Shown piece after piece: positions 1 to 6,744 of a stretch of 46,864 nt of DNA. Location: IMG/VR virus record IMGVR_UViG_3300044832_000098, positions 1-46,864 of that record; one strand, written 5' to 3'. A program made the position numbers and the translations under genes. The notes under the pieces are model-generated. The model was given only the letters and a program-made list of their open reading frames with translations. It was not told where the DNA came from and made no database searches. Within the stretch, counting starts at the first letter, position 1; every line of letters begins with the position of its first letter. The stretch comes from a virus.

Positions 1-145
1 GGCGGAGAGCGCGGCGAGGAGCGCGGCGGAGAGCGCGGCGAGGAGCGCGGCGGAGAGCGCGGCGAGGAGCGCGGCGGAGAGCGCGGCGTGGACCGCGGCG
101 AGGAGCGCGGCGAGCGCGGCGGGGAACGCGGCGAAGAGCGCGGCA
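1..145 (+). repeat. GC-rich in-frame tandem repeat, left copy
   Basis: The unit is about 12 bases (variants of GAGAGCGCGGCG and AGGAGCGCGGCG), so each unit encodes four residues, SAAE or SAAR. Roughly ten units are present, with interruptions such as the GCGTGGACC (Trp-Thr) variant. All units preserve frame. The same array is found at 46727-46864 with a different unit order, so an assembler could not close the circle here. Confidence 0.9.
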
Positions 146-196
146 TATGTTCGTATGGCGTATAAACTGATTGAATTGCTCAAGGCGGCAACATGA
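1..196 (+). CDS. C-terminal part of the Ala/Ser-rich repeat protein that begins at 46294 (gene crosses the contig ends)
   Basis: Read in the frame that ends at the TGA at 194-196, this stretch encodes alternating SAAR and SAAE tetrapeptides, then a non-repetitive tail (YVRMAYKLIELLKAAT). Bases 75-122 are identical to 46817-46864. Joining at that overlap keeps the frame, whereas joining base 46864 directly to base 1 shifts it. It is therefore the 3' end of the gene starting at 46294. The stop overlaps the ATG of the next gene at 193. No catalytic motif is visible. The repeat should form a long alanine-rich helix, which is inference. Confidence 0.8.
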   Translation, partial: AESAARSAAESAARSAAESAARSAAESAAWTAARSAASAAGNAAKSAAYVRMAYKLIELLKAAT

Positions 197-309
197 TGCG
201 CCGCGATCCGGAAGCCTTTTACTGGACCATGCAGCGCATTCTAGCTTTTGCTATCATCCTCGCCGGAGCGCTGGCAGGCTTCGTGTTTGCAATGGGGTTG
301 ACCAAATGA
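193..309 (+). CDS. 38-residue single-pass membrane protein
   Basis: The ATG overlaps the preceding TGA and has an AAGG Shine-Dalgarno site seven bases upstream. The product begins MMRRDPEAFYW, then has one hydrophobic helix at about residues 15-35 (LAFAIILAGALAGFVFAMGL), then a Lys tail. A basic N-terminus before the helix suggests a cytoplasmic N-terminus. The stop overlaps the next start (ATGA), so it is translationally coupled to both neighbours. No family is recognised. A small early inner-membrane protein is the limit of what can be said. Confidence 0.6.
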   Translation: MMRRDPEAFYWTMQRILAFAIILAGALAGFVFAMGLTK

Positions 310-524
310 ACTACTCGATGCTGACCAATCGAGAGTTGATAAAATACGGACTGATTGATGCGCCTGTTGGATCATTGGCGGCGCTCATTGCCACACGTTT
401 CGAAGACAACATGGTATCGCTCGATCAAATCGAGAACGATTACGCAGAAGCGTTAGAAGCGTTAGAAGAAAACGCTCGCGAATATAAAAAGACGCTCGCG
501 AACATAAAAAGGCGACTTAAATGA
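306..524 (+). CDS. Small acidic coiled-coil protein, unknown function
   Basis: This 72-residue protein starts at ATG 306, which overlaps the stop of the membrane mini-gene; a longer in-frame extension upstream would swallow that gene and is not favoured. Residues 35-70 are rich in Glu, Ala and Lys with heptad spacing (YAEALEALEENAREYKKTLANIKRR) and probably form a coiled coil. ATGA overlap at 521-524 links it to the next gene. No homologous family is recognised. Confidence 0.65.
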   Translation: MNYSMLTNRELIKYGLIDAPVGSLAALIATRFEDNMVSLDQIENDYAEALEALEENAREYKKTLANIKRRLK

Positions 525-712
525 TTGGGCCATTCATCAAGTGTCCGTTTTGCTCCGGGCATGAGGCGGTCAGCGAGAAAGCGGTCAATACATTCGAGCG
601 CCTGATTTACGAATGGTTGCAAGACCATAACGATCCGGAGCTTGAGAATATTCGCAACGTCATTTTGAACACTCAAGAGCGCAAGCTACCCATTGACCCG
701 CTCTTAACTTGA
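521..712 (+). CDS. Small protein with CxxC motif and DPLL tail
   Basis: The 63-residue product begins MIGPFIKCPFCSGHE; the Cys-Pro-Phe-Cys knuckle plus His14 could bind one zinc ion, though only one CxxC pair is present. The centre is helical and the protein ends LPIDPLLT. That ending closely resembles the C-termini of the proteins at 44233-44418, 43109-43453 and 8171-8731. It starts by ATGA overlap with the previous gene. Function unknown; a protein-docking tail is inferred. Confidence 0.65.
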   Translation: MIGPFIKCPFCSGHEAVSEKAVNTFERLIYEWLQDHNDPELENIRNVILNTQERKLPIDPLLT

Positions 713-752
713 GCCTACAGTCCCTCGCCCTCACAACCTCAGAAGTACCACA

Positions 753-1010
753 ATGAAAAATGCCGTGCGTAAATGGCTCACCCTCGCTACCCCTGAGCAG
801 AAAAGAGCGCTCGCTAAGGCGGCGAAAACCTCCGTCGAGCAGCTAAAGCATTTAGGCGCCGGCCGGCGCTCAGCGAGCGCCGAATTGAGCCAGCGCTTGA
901 GTCGCGCGAGTCGCACCCTAAAATCTAAAGCCCTTGTTCTCGATCAACGTGATTTATGTCCGGCATGTCATGTTTGTCCTTTGGTGAAACGTAGCCCCAA
1001 GGCCGCTTGA
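753..1010 (+). CDS. YdaS/Cro-like helix-turn-helix regulator
   Basis: An 85-residue basic protein. Residues 8-50 (LTLATPEQKRALAKAAKTSV... followed by LGAGRRSASAELSQRLSRAS) match the layout of YdaS/Cro-type regulators: TPEQ start, an AKAAKTSVEQL turn, a Gly-Arg-Arg loop and a recognition-helix support. The C-terminus carries DLCPACHVCP, a cysteine cluster often attached to phage Cro-like proteins. This family represses or switches phage promoters by binding short palindromes. It lies just upstream of the primase gene and is the best candidate to bind the paired repeats at 44432-44511; that link is inference. Confidence 0.75.
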   Translation: MKNAVRKWLTLATPEQKRALAKAAKTSVEQLKHLGAGRRSASAELSQRLSRASRTLKSKALVLDQRDLCPACHVCPLVKRSPKAA

Positions 1011-1033
1011 GAGGTTTGCCCCGGCCCTAGGCA

Positions 1034-3232
1034 GTGGATAAGTTCTCCGACTACGTGAAGGCAGGATGGGCCCTCTGCGGGTTGCCGCGCGGCGCCAAAG
1101 GGCCGACATATCCTAATTGGCAGTTAAACCCGGTACCCCTAGATGCCGCGGATGGGTTAGACGGTGCCGGGTTGCTACACGCCTTGAGCGGCAGTTGTGC
1201 GCTTGACGTGGATGATATTGGTGCGGCGCGGGTTTGGCTTGGGGAGCGTGGGATTGATTTAGACGGATTGCTTGAGGCGAGGGACGCCGTTCAAATCGAC
1301 TCAGGAGCCCGTGGGCGGGCGAAGCTGCTGTACCGTCTCAAAGCCCCACTACGCACCTTTAAACCCCCCGGCAGCGGCTTAGAATTGCGCTGTGCGACGT
1401 TAAGCGGCACTTCCGTCCAAGATGCGCTTCCTCCAAGCTTGCATCCGAGCGGTCGACGCTATGCCTGGAAGTTCGCCGAGCCCCTCCTGGGCGATTGGAG
1501 TCCTCTGCCGGCCATTCCTGCCGCGCTCAAAACGGCCTGGCGTCAGTTGATAGCTGAAGAGCCGACACCCATGCCCTACACCAATGGCGACATGGACATT
1601 GCCCTAGAGAAACTATACGCCTGGATTGGCCCCCAGGACCCCAACATGGACTACGAGCGCTGGTATCGGATTGGCGCCAAATTGCACCATGCGACGCACG
1701 GGGCGGAAGAGGGGCTAGCCCTGTGGGACTCCTGGAGCGCCAAGGCGACGCGCAAGCGCGACGGGGCACCCATCTATGCCACGGCCAACTGCCGGGCGCA
1801 CTGGGTCTCTTTCTCGTCTCCTAAGGGCAAGATCGTGGCCACCTTGGACAACGAGCTGCCGGCGGACGCGGATGAGTTCGATGTGGTGGCACCCGCTCCT
1901 GCAGCCACGACCGAAGAGGCGATGACCCGCCAGACAGCTCAAGCCCGTAAGGATGCAATCGCCACACTCGAAGCGCGCGTGGTCTACGTGCTGGCCTCCG
2001 AGAAGTACTTTGACACGCAGCGCCATCAATTGATCGGCTCGGATTCAGCCCTTGAGCATCAATTCACATCGATGATGCCCCGCGGCAAAAACGGACGGAT
2101 GAATCCGGTGAAGATCCTCAAGCAAAGCACTACTAAAAGATTGGTTGAAGGGCTTGGGTTTCATCCGGGAGAGGGCGCGCTGTTTCAAGTCAAAGGCGAC
2201 ACTTACGCTAATTTGTATCGCAACCGACTGCCCGCTCCCCTTGAGCCTACGAAGCTTGAAGCGGAGAAAATCGAATGGTTGTTTGCTCGTATCGACGATG
2301 AAAATTATAGAACGTGGCTTAAGCAGTATTTCGGCCACGTCGCCCAGCATCCGGCGGTCAAGATAAAAACCGCCCCGTTGATTTGGTCGGAGGAGCAGCG
2401 CAACGGAAAAAGCACGCTGCTTAAAAGTATCCCGGCACTCCTAGTGGGGCGCGAGTTCTCGATCGATGTGAGCTATGACATGCTCAATAGTGGATTTAAC
2501 GATTATCTACAAGGCGCATGGCACGTAAATCTAGTGGAGTTTCGGGCCGGCTCGCGTGGCGAGCGCACGATGATCAATCATAAACTGAAAGCCTATATTG
2601 CGGATGATATGGTGGCGCTGCACCCCAAAGGGAGCAGAGGTTACGAGATGCCGAACCACGCTTTTGTAACCGCATCGAGTAATGAAGAGGATGCGGCGGC
2701 AATCGATAACAATGATAAGCGCTGGGGGATTCATGAAATGAAAGCCCCCGAGTACACCGAAAGCGAACGCCAATGGATCTATCATCAATTTTTGCTCGTG
2801 CCACGCAGCGCGGCGGTCCTGCGCCATTACTTTTTGCATGTCGATTTGACCGGATTCTATCCTGCAGGGAGCGCGCCGATGACGGAAGCTAAGCGACAGA
2901 TGGCTGCAGCATCCTTACCGATGGATACGGAATTGCTACTGACAATGTTCGAGGAGAAAGCTGAATTTTTTAATAAGGACGTAGTGATAACTAGCGACGT
3001 AGTGGCTTACGTACAGAAGCGGTTGCGCTTTGTTTCCGCTACTCGCATTGGCCGCATACTGGCTAAACCTCCTTTTAACGGTATCGTCAAGCGTTTCAAG
3101 GGCACTAACGGCAGACTTTTCAGAGGGGTGATTATTCGTAATCATTCACTATGGGACGCAGCTCCGCACGATAAAGTTATGGCCCATATCAATTTTGAAG
3201 ACGATTTGATTGAGGTTGATTTACTGTCTTAG
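1034..3232 (+). CDS. Primase-polymerase / SF3-type helicase (PriCT-2, DUF5906)
   Basis: A 732-residue replication protein starting at GTG. Residues 1-180 look like an archaeo-eukaryotic primase domain, with the metal-binding LDVDD (D58, D60) and the LPPSLHPSGRRYAW signature. A PriCT-2 linker follows at about 185-260 (YERWYRIGAKLHH, LWDSWSAKA). The C-terminal half is a D5-like helicase: Walker A NGKST (458-461), a hydrophobic strand ending in Glu for Walker B (VNLVEF), and the sensor-like FVTASSNEEDA followed by NNDKRW. It would prime and unwind the phage DNA for the family A polymerase encoded downstream. It replaces a separate DnaG/DnaB pair. The product ends EVDLLS. Confidence 0.88.
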   Translation: MDKFSDYVKAGWALCGLPRGAKGPTYPNWQLNPVPLDAADGLDGAGLLHALSGSCALDVDDIGAARVWLGERGIDLDGLLEARDAVQIDSGARGRAKLLYRLKAPLRTFKPPGSGLELRCATLSGTSVQDALPPSLHPSGRRYAWKFAEPLLGDWSPLPAIPAALKTAWRQLIAEEPTPMPYTNGDMDIALEKLYAWIGPQDPNMDYERWYRIGAKLHHATHGAEEGLALWDSWSAKATRKRDGAPIYATANCRAHWVSFSSPKGKIVATLDNELPADADEFDVVAPAPAATTEEAMTRQTAQARKDAIATLEARVVYVLASEKYFDTQRHQLIGSDSALEHQFTSMMPRGKNGRMNPVKILKQSTTKRLVEGLGFHPGEGALFQVKGDTYANLYRNRLPAPLEPTKLEAEKIEWLFARIDDENYRTWLKQYFGHVAQHPAVKIKTAPLIWSEEQRNGKSTLLKSIPALLVGREFSIDVSYDMLNSGFNDYLQGAWHVNLVEFRAGSRGERTMINHKLKAYIADDMVALHPKGSRGYEMPNHAFVTASSNEEDAAAIDNNDKRWGIHEMKAPEYTESERQWIYHQFLLVPRSAAVLRHYFLHVDLTGFYPAGSAPMTEAKRQMAAASLPMDTELLLTMFEEKAEFFNKDVVITSDVVAYVQKRLRFVSATRIGRILAKPPFNGIVKRFKGTNGRLFRGVIIRNHSLWDAAPHDKVMAHINFEDDLIEVDLLS

Positions 3233-3271
3233 CGTATGCTACCCTTCATAACCCAAAAGCAGGAGTTTATT

Positions 3272-3688
3272 ATGTCAGAAGCAAGCAGAGCAGCAGCGTT
3301 AGCGCATGCTGCCACCGTTCATCATGGCAGCGCCGATCCGCAAGCGACGTTGCAAGCCGCGGAAGCATTTCACGCATTCATCGTAGCCAATGGAGAAGCG
3401 GCGCCGGCAAAGCCTGTGAAGCTCGGAGCAGCCGCTAAACAACCCAAGCCGATCAAACAGCCCCAACCTGTAGCGCCGCCGGTTGAAGAGGAAGAAGCCG
3501 ACGAGCCCGCAGAAGGCGTAACCAAGGAGCAAGTTGGAGAAGCGGTGGAAGCGCTGCTCAATGCCAATTTGCGCAATCAGGCTATCGCGTTGTTCAAGAA
3601 GTTCAACGCCAAGAGCCTGTCGGGTATATCGCCCGCAGACTACGCGGCGGCGAAACAGGAAGCGGAGGACTTGTTGCTCAACTCGTAA
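3272..3688 (+). CDS. Ala/Pro-rich acidic protein, unknown function
   Basis: I choose ATG 3272 because AGGAG lies nine bases upstream; an earlier in-frame ATG at 3236 lacks a ribosome site. The 138-residue product has an Ala-rich helical N-terminus, a Lys/Pro/Gln hinge with a run of Glu (EEEEADEPAEG) around residues 80-90, and a helical C-terminal domain containing LFKKFNAKSLSGISPADYAAAKQ. The C-terminal part resembles a short helical adaptor with an acidic linker. Located directly after the primase, it may be a replication accessory, but no family is recognised. Confidence 0.65.
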   Translation: MSEASRAAALAHAATVHHGSADPQATLQAAEAFHAFIVANGEAAPAKPVKLGAAAKQPKPIKQPQPVAPPVEEEEADEPAEGVTKEQVGEAVEALLNANLRNQAIALFKKFNAKSLSGISPADYAAAKQEAEDLLLNS

Positions 3689-3766
3689 TCCGAGCATGAA
3701 ACGTCGGCGCAAAGAGAGGTAAAGCCGTGAGGCGCTACTGGACCTCGCAGCAAAGGCAGGAGAGCA

Positions 3767-3964
3767 ATGAAAAATCTAACTGAGGTTGTGACTGATGATT
3801 TGAAGGCGCTCCTATTTTGGGCGAGCGTCGGCGTGCGCCAATCTAAGGGCGGCGCTTATGAGGCACACATCGAGAACATTATTGAGTCTTACGCCAAGCA
3901 CCTTAAATTGCAGTTGCCGCGCGCGAAATTTCTGACAGCACAGCAAAGAGGAACAGAGTCATGA
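3767..3964 (+). CDS. Small helical protein, unknown function
   Basis: A 65-residue protein preceded by GGCAGGAGAGCA, an excellent ribosome site. It is predominantly helical (DDLKALLFWASVGV, IENIIESYAKHL). It opens the chain of coupled mini-genes extending to 6744; its stop overlaps the next ATG (ATGA at 3961). No family is recognised. A possible 18-codon reading frame beginning GTG at 3728 with AGAGGTAA upstream overlaps its start and could be a leader peptide. Confidence 0.6.
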   Translation: MKNLTEVVTDDLKALLFWASVGVRQSKGGAYEAHIENIIESYAKHLKLQLPRAKFLTAQQRGTES

Positions 3965-4305
3965 GCGCGAGACGCGAATACTGTGCGACGTTTGGCGAGG
4001 TAGTTGTAGCCGCATCCGACTACGACGCCCTCGCGGCCGTGCTGGCCAAGTACCAAGCGTGCCGCGTGCACGACGTGGACGAAAAGAACTGGCTACGGGA
4101 TCGGGTTAACGCGCTTGAGGCCGTGCTGCGTGATGTGATGCCGCTGTTGGCTGAGTGCGATTGCATTTACTCAGACCGAGACGCACCGCTTTGCCCATGC
4201 CGGACTGCTAGAGCTACTTTGGAAACGTCAGATGATGCAGCCGCGAAGGCGATGCGCGGCTACTCCCCGGTTCGACTTGTACGGTTCAGCGCTCGCTGGT
4301 GGTGA
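3961..4305 (+). CDS. Cys-rich small phage protein
   Basis: The 114-residue product has an N-terminal helical segment (YDALAAVLAKYQ), a probable coiled coil (NWLRDRVNALEAVLRDVMPLLAE) and a C-terminal cysteine set CDCIYSDRDAPLCPC that could hold a metal. The pattern of coil plus CDC/CPC is common among small phage early proteins of unknown function. It is coupled to both neighbours by ATGA and GTGA overlaps. Confidence 0.55.
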   Translation: MSARREYCATFGEVVVAASDYDALAAVLAKYQACRVHDVDEKNWLRDRVNALEAVLRDVMPLLAECDCIYSDRDAPLCPCRTARATLETSDDAAAKAMRGYSPVRLVRFSARWW

Positions 4306-4406
4306 AGTGCCCGGAATGCGGAACTGAGTGCGAGCCATACGCCGAAGTCGATATCGGTGTGGGTGTAATGCAGGGCGGTCCGTGGGGTTGCCCAGCGTTG
4401 GAGTGA
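4302..4406 (+). CDS. 34-residue zinc-ribbon-like micro-protein
   Basis: GTG 4302 overlaps the previous stop (GTGA). The predicted product begins MKCPECGTECEPYAEV and ends GPWGCPALE. It has four cysteines, arranged CPEC, TEC and GC, enough for one small zinc site. Its size, the overlap and the Shine-Dalgarno site for the following gene just inside its end (GGAGTGAAG) fit the tiling pattern of this cluster. It is short, so the call rests on composition and context. Confidence 0.45.
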   Translation: MKCPECGTECEPYAEVDIGVGVMQGGPWGCPALE

Positions 4407-4410
4407 AGCC

Positions 4411-4668
4411 TTGAGCCAAGTACACGATGGGTTCGTGCGCGACATGCTAAAAGTCACCAGAGACGACGGCAGCGGAAATCACGCGCCGTTCACAGTGTGG
4501 GAGGAAGCCCAATTGCTGCACTCGTTCTTGCGCAAAACATCGTTGGAGGGCGTATTGCGCGAGATGGTTGACCGCTGGGAGCCGGATGGGGGCAGCGACA
4601 AGCGACTTTGGGACAGAGCGCGAGAACTTCTCGGCTACGAACCGAGTGACGCAGGAGAGCAGAAGTGA
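4411..4668 (+). CDS. Small hypothetical protein
   Basis: Translation probably starts at TTG 4411, with GGAG seven bases upstream; ATG 4444 is an alternative. The 85-residue product contains FTVWEEAQLLHSFLRKTSLEGVLREMVDRWEP, two helices with amphipathic character, and ends AGEQK. The final GGAGA codons double as the ribosome site of the next gene, which begins GTG at 4665 overlapping this stop. No known family. Confidence 0.55.
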   Translation: MSQVHDGFVRDMLKVTRDDGSGNHAPFTVWEEAQLLHSFLRKTSLEGVLREMVDRWEPDGGSDKRLWDRARELLGYEPSDAGEQK

Positions 4669-5030
4669 GTGAACCCCGTAATACCAAGCCGACGATTGCC
4701 GAGCTAGAAGCTATCTTGGCGCGCACTAATGTACCTGACATTGAAATAACGCCGAACGGCGAAGTCATGGTCAAGGGGTTGCGCCATGAGCTTGAGCACG
4801 CCATAAACCGCGTCAGCGCGGAGAACGGCAGCAATACCCCAGACCTGATCCTTGCTGAGTTCTTGGTGTCCTGCCTCGCGGCATTCGACCGGGCGGTACA
4901 GCAGCGGGAACGCTGGTACGGATTCGCGATGCATGTCGCCATGCCTGAAACGATCACGCGGCCATATCCGCCTCAATCTACATTCAAGGCGATTGAGTTA
5001 CCTGATGAAACAGAGGGAGATCCGAAGTGA
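4665..5030 (+). CDS. Small hypothetical protein
   Basis: A 121-residue product from GTG 4665. The N-terminal half has an IAELEAILARTNVPDIEITPNGEV segment, suggesting a helix then two short strands; the C-terminal half has FAMHVAMPETITRPYPPQ. No recognised motif or membrane segment. It is tightly coupled to both neighbours by GTGA overlaps, and its C-terminal codons (GGGAGA) supply the next ribosome site. Confidence 0.55.
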   Translation: MSEPRNTKPTIAELEAILARTNVPDIEITPNGEVMVKGLRHELEHAINRVSAENGSNTPDLILAEFLVSCLAAFDRAVQQRERWYGFAMHVAMPETITRPYPPQSTFKAIELPDETEGDPK

Positions 5031-5209
5031 TTACGGGTAAGACTGATTTTGGGATGCTTCAGCGTGAGAACCACGATTTGCGGGCGTTGCTTCGTCGCTG
5101 GCAGGATTTTGGCCGGGACTATTTCAGCACTGGCACAAGTCCTGATCTTATTCGGGATACCGACGCGGCGCTTGGCTCTACTGTCGATGGAGAAACAGAG
5201 CGTGTCTAA
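5027..5209 (+). CDS. Small helical protein, unknown function
   Basis: 60 residues from GTG 5027 (GTGA overlap). The segment MLQRENHDLRALLRRWQDFGRDYF looks like a short coiled coil followed by an aromatic-rich turn. It ends VDGETERV, in which GGAGAAA serves the downstream start. Unknown function. Confidence 0.5.
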   Translation: MITGKTDFGMLQRENHDLRALLRRWQDFGRDYFSTGTSPDLIRDTDAALGSTVDGETERV

Positions 5210-5369
5210 AAAGATCCCAGAACTAACTCACGGCGATACCGAGATAGGGGTCCTCGTGGAGTGTTACAAGTCGCTCAAGATGCTGGATCGTGACGCGCAA
5301 AATCGGGCGCTAAATTGGCTGATAGCTCGACTGGAAGACGACACGGCCGATGGACGTGCGGAGTCATGA
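5202..5369 (+). CDS. Small helical protein, unknown function
   Basis: I choose GTG 5202 because GGAGAAACAGAGC sits just upstream and it gives a typical MSKKIPEL start; ATG 5187 in the same frame is the alternative. The 55-residue product contains GVLVECYKSLKMLDRDAQNRALNWLIARL, two helices that resemble a minimal helical hairpin. The stop overlaps the ATG of the next gene at 5366. Confidence 0.5.
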   Translation: MSKKIPELTHGDTEIGVLVECYKSLKMLDRDAQNRALNWLIARLEDDTADGRAES

Positions 5370-5575
5370 GCATGCCGCATACCTGCCGGTGTGAGATCTG
5401 CGGCAATGAAATGCACTGGGCGCGGCCGATCGACAATCAGGAGAAATGCGTGACTTGCGGCAAGCGCCTATTCGGCCTGTCGATTCCACGGCTTGGCATT
5501 CACGAAATTGGAGACTTCTGCATGTGTGTCAAAAGCACTCTGACAACTACCAGCGGAGAAGTGAATGAAACTTAG
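5366..5575 (+). CDS. Zinc-ribbon-like protein
   Basis: From ATG 5366, overlapping the previous stop, the 69-residue protein carries HTCRCEICGNEM, KCVTCGKR and FCMCVK: three Cys-x-Cys or CxxC groups consistent with one or two zinc sites. Starting earlier, at 5315, would overlap the upstream gene by 55 bases, so the shorter form is preferred. It ends SGEVNET, in which GGAGAAG is the ribosome site for the next start at 5565. A nucleic-acid or protein-binding role is plausible but unproven. Confidence 0.6.
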   Translation: MSMPHTCRCEICGNEMHWARPIDNQEKCVTCGKRLFGLSIPRLGIHEIGDFCMCVKSTLTTTSGEVNET

Positions 5576-6032
5576 AGAAGCCATCAAGCGGGCAAACTCG
5601 ACCTTCCGCTATTGGAACTACCGCCGCACCGAGACAACGGTGCATATGACCTTTACGTGGGCGTGCCGCGAATGGGTACGGAGGCTCTGCTTTGAACTAC
5701 GGCACAACCAACAGCGGAGAAACTGTCGGATGAGCTTTGAAGGTAACTATTACGAAGCCTGCAAGCGCATCGGCGAACTTGGCGCTGAGCTTCAGCGCGT
5801 CTACGAGACCAATGCGGTAAACGCCGAACTGCTGCGTAAGGAACAAGAGCGCACAGGTCAGCTAGCGGGGGCGATTCGGCACTACTGCGCGCAATCCACT
5901 ATCGGCAGTCCATACGGAGTGGACGGTCTTAAAGGCGCGACCGCGCACCACCAGATGTACCGAGAATATTTTGAGCGCGCATTGGATGGCTCTCAATTTT
6001 CGCCACAGTCTGATGCCGGCGTGAAGCCGTGA
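5565..6032 (+). CDS. Hypothetical protein; may be two genes with a boundary at 5730
   Basis: The open frame gives 155 residues. Residues 56-155 start MSFEGNYYEACKRIGELGAE and form a coiled coil with a compact C-terminus. The ATG at 5730 is preceded by CAGCGGAGAAACTGTCGG, the same start cassette used by other genes here. In the +1 frame the upstream DNA ends in SGETVG and a TGA overlapping that ATG, exactly like other junctions in this cluster. The first 55 residues (Arg/Trp-rich) may thus be a separate gene altered by a frameshift near 5650. I report the full frame and flag the doubt. Confidence 0.5.
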   Translation: MKLREAIKRANSTFRYWNYRRTETTVHMTFTWACREWVRRLCFELRHNQQRRNCRMSFEGNYYEACKRIGELGAELQRVYETNAVNAELLRKEQERTGQLAGAIRHYCAQSTIGSPYGVDGLKGATAHHQMYREYFERALDGSQFSPQSDAGVKP

Positions 6033-6214
6033 ACGGACGGCGCCTCGATCCGTGTGTGTGCGGCAACTGCAAGTTCTTCCGTGAACGTGCCAACAAGCCA
6101 ACGGATCAATCGTATGGCTATTGTGCATGGTTGCCGAAGCGGGTGATAGTCGATCGCACACACTGGTGTGGACAGTTCCGCGCGCTGACGCCAGCGCCGG
6201 TGTGTTTTTATTAG
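6029..6214 (+). CDS. Cys-rich small phage protein
   Basis: A 61-residue product from GTG 6029 (GTGA overlap). It contains CVCGNCKFFRE, then GYCAWLP and HWCGQF. The spacing CGNC...C...C with aromatic neighbours is typical of small zinc-binding phage proteins of unknown function. It is basic and compact, with no membrane segment. Confidence 0.6.
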   Translation: MNGRRLDPCVCGNCKFFRERANKPTDQSYGYCAWLPKRVIVDRTHWCGQFRALTPAPVCFY

Positions 6215-6247
6215 AGGCACTAAATGAAACCGATGGAGGCGCTGAAC

Positions 6248-6661
6248 ATGAGTGACAATCTGAGTCGGCTTCTTGCCCTGGCTGATGCAATCCAAGCACG
6301 CGTTCCGCTTACCGGCGCTCTTAGCGCTGAAGCGAGCACCTGCCGTTATGCGGCGGGTGAACTGTCTGAGGCACGCAGTCGCATTAAGCGACTAGAAATT
6401 GATTTAGCCGGAGCGCTGGCATTGGCAGCGGAGATGGAAATGCAAAGTAATCAGGCAGGGGCGGCGTCTTCGGGCGCTGGAGTACCGAGACCTAGGCCCA
6501 GGGGGTCGTTGCCGAATAGCCTGGGCTCTCTACGAGCCGCGCTTCGCAAATACGGCCATCACCTATCGCCCTGCATGGGGTACGAGGGGGAGACGTGCAC
6601 ATGCGGTTTTGAGGCGATTTTCGATGCCTGCTCTGCTGCCAGCGGAGAGGTGAAGTCATGA
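6248..6661 (+). CDS. Small hypothetical protein
   Basis: ATG 6248 has GGAGG eight bases upstream; ATG 6224 in the same frame is an alternative with GAGG. The roughly 137-residue product has a helical N-terminus rich in Ala, Arg and Glu (a coiled coil at about residues 40-65), a Pro/Arg linker (VPRPRPRG) and a C-terminal part with CMGYEGETCTCG that may bind metal. It ends SGEVKS, whose GGAGAGG codons are the ribosome site for the next micro-gene. Confidence 0.5.
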   Translation: MSDNLSRLLALADAIQARVPLTGALSAEASTCRYAAGELSEARSRIKRLEIDLAGALALAAEMEMQSNQAGAASSGAGVPRPRPRGSLPNSLGSLRAALRKYGHHLSPCMGYEGETCTCGFEAIFDACSAASGEVKS

Positions 6662-6744
6662 CCGTACAGTCTGACGTAACAGCGCTGACCGTCAAGCGCA
6701 CCTCACAAGCTTATGCTGATGCCAATGGAGAAGCGGATGGCTGA
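6658..6744 (+). CDS. 28-residue micro-protein (tentative)
   Basis: The frame opens at ATG 6658 overlapping the previous stop and closes at TGA 6744, which overlaps the ATG of the nuclease gene at 6737. The product ends ANGEADG, in which GGAGAAG is the ribosome site for that gene. Position and coupling are the only support; the sequence has no recognised motif and may act simply as a coupling leader. Confidence 0.35.
   Translation: MTVQSDVTALTVKRTSQAYADANGEADG

Noticed and set aside
1-145. Possible CRISPR-like or origin repeat
   Set aside because: Units are 12 bases, contiguous, coding in one frame and without spacers; they are a protein repeat.
3728-3784. 18-codon frame (GTG) with a good ribosome site
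   Set aside because: Too short and overlapping the start of the 3767 gene; mentioned as a possible leader only.
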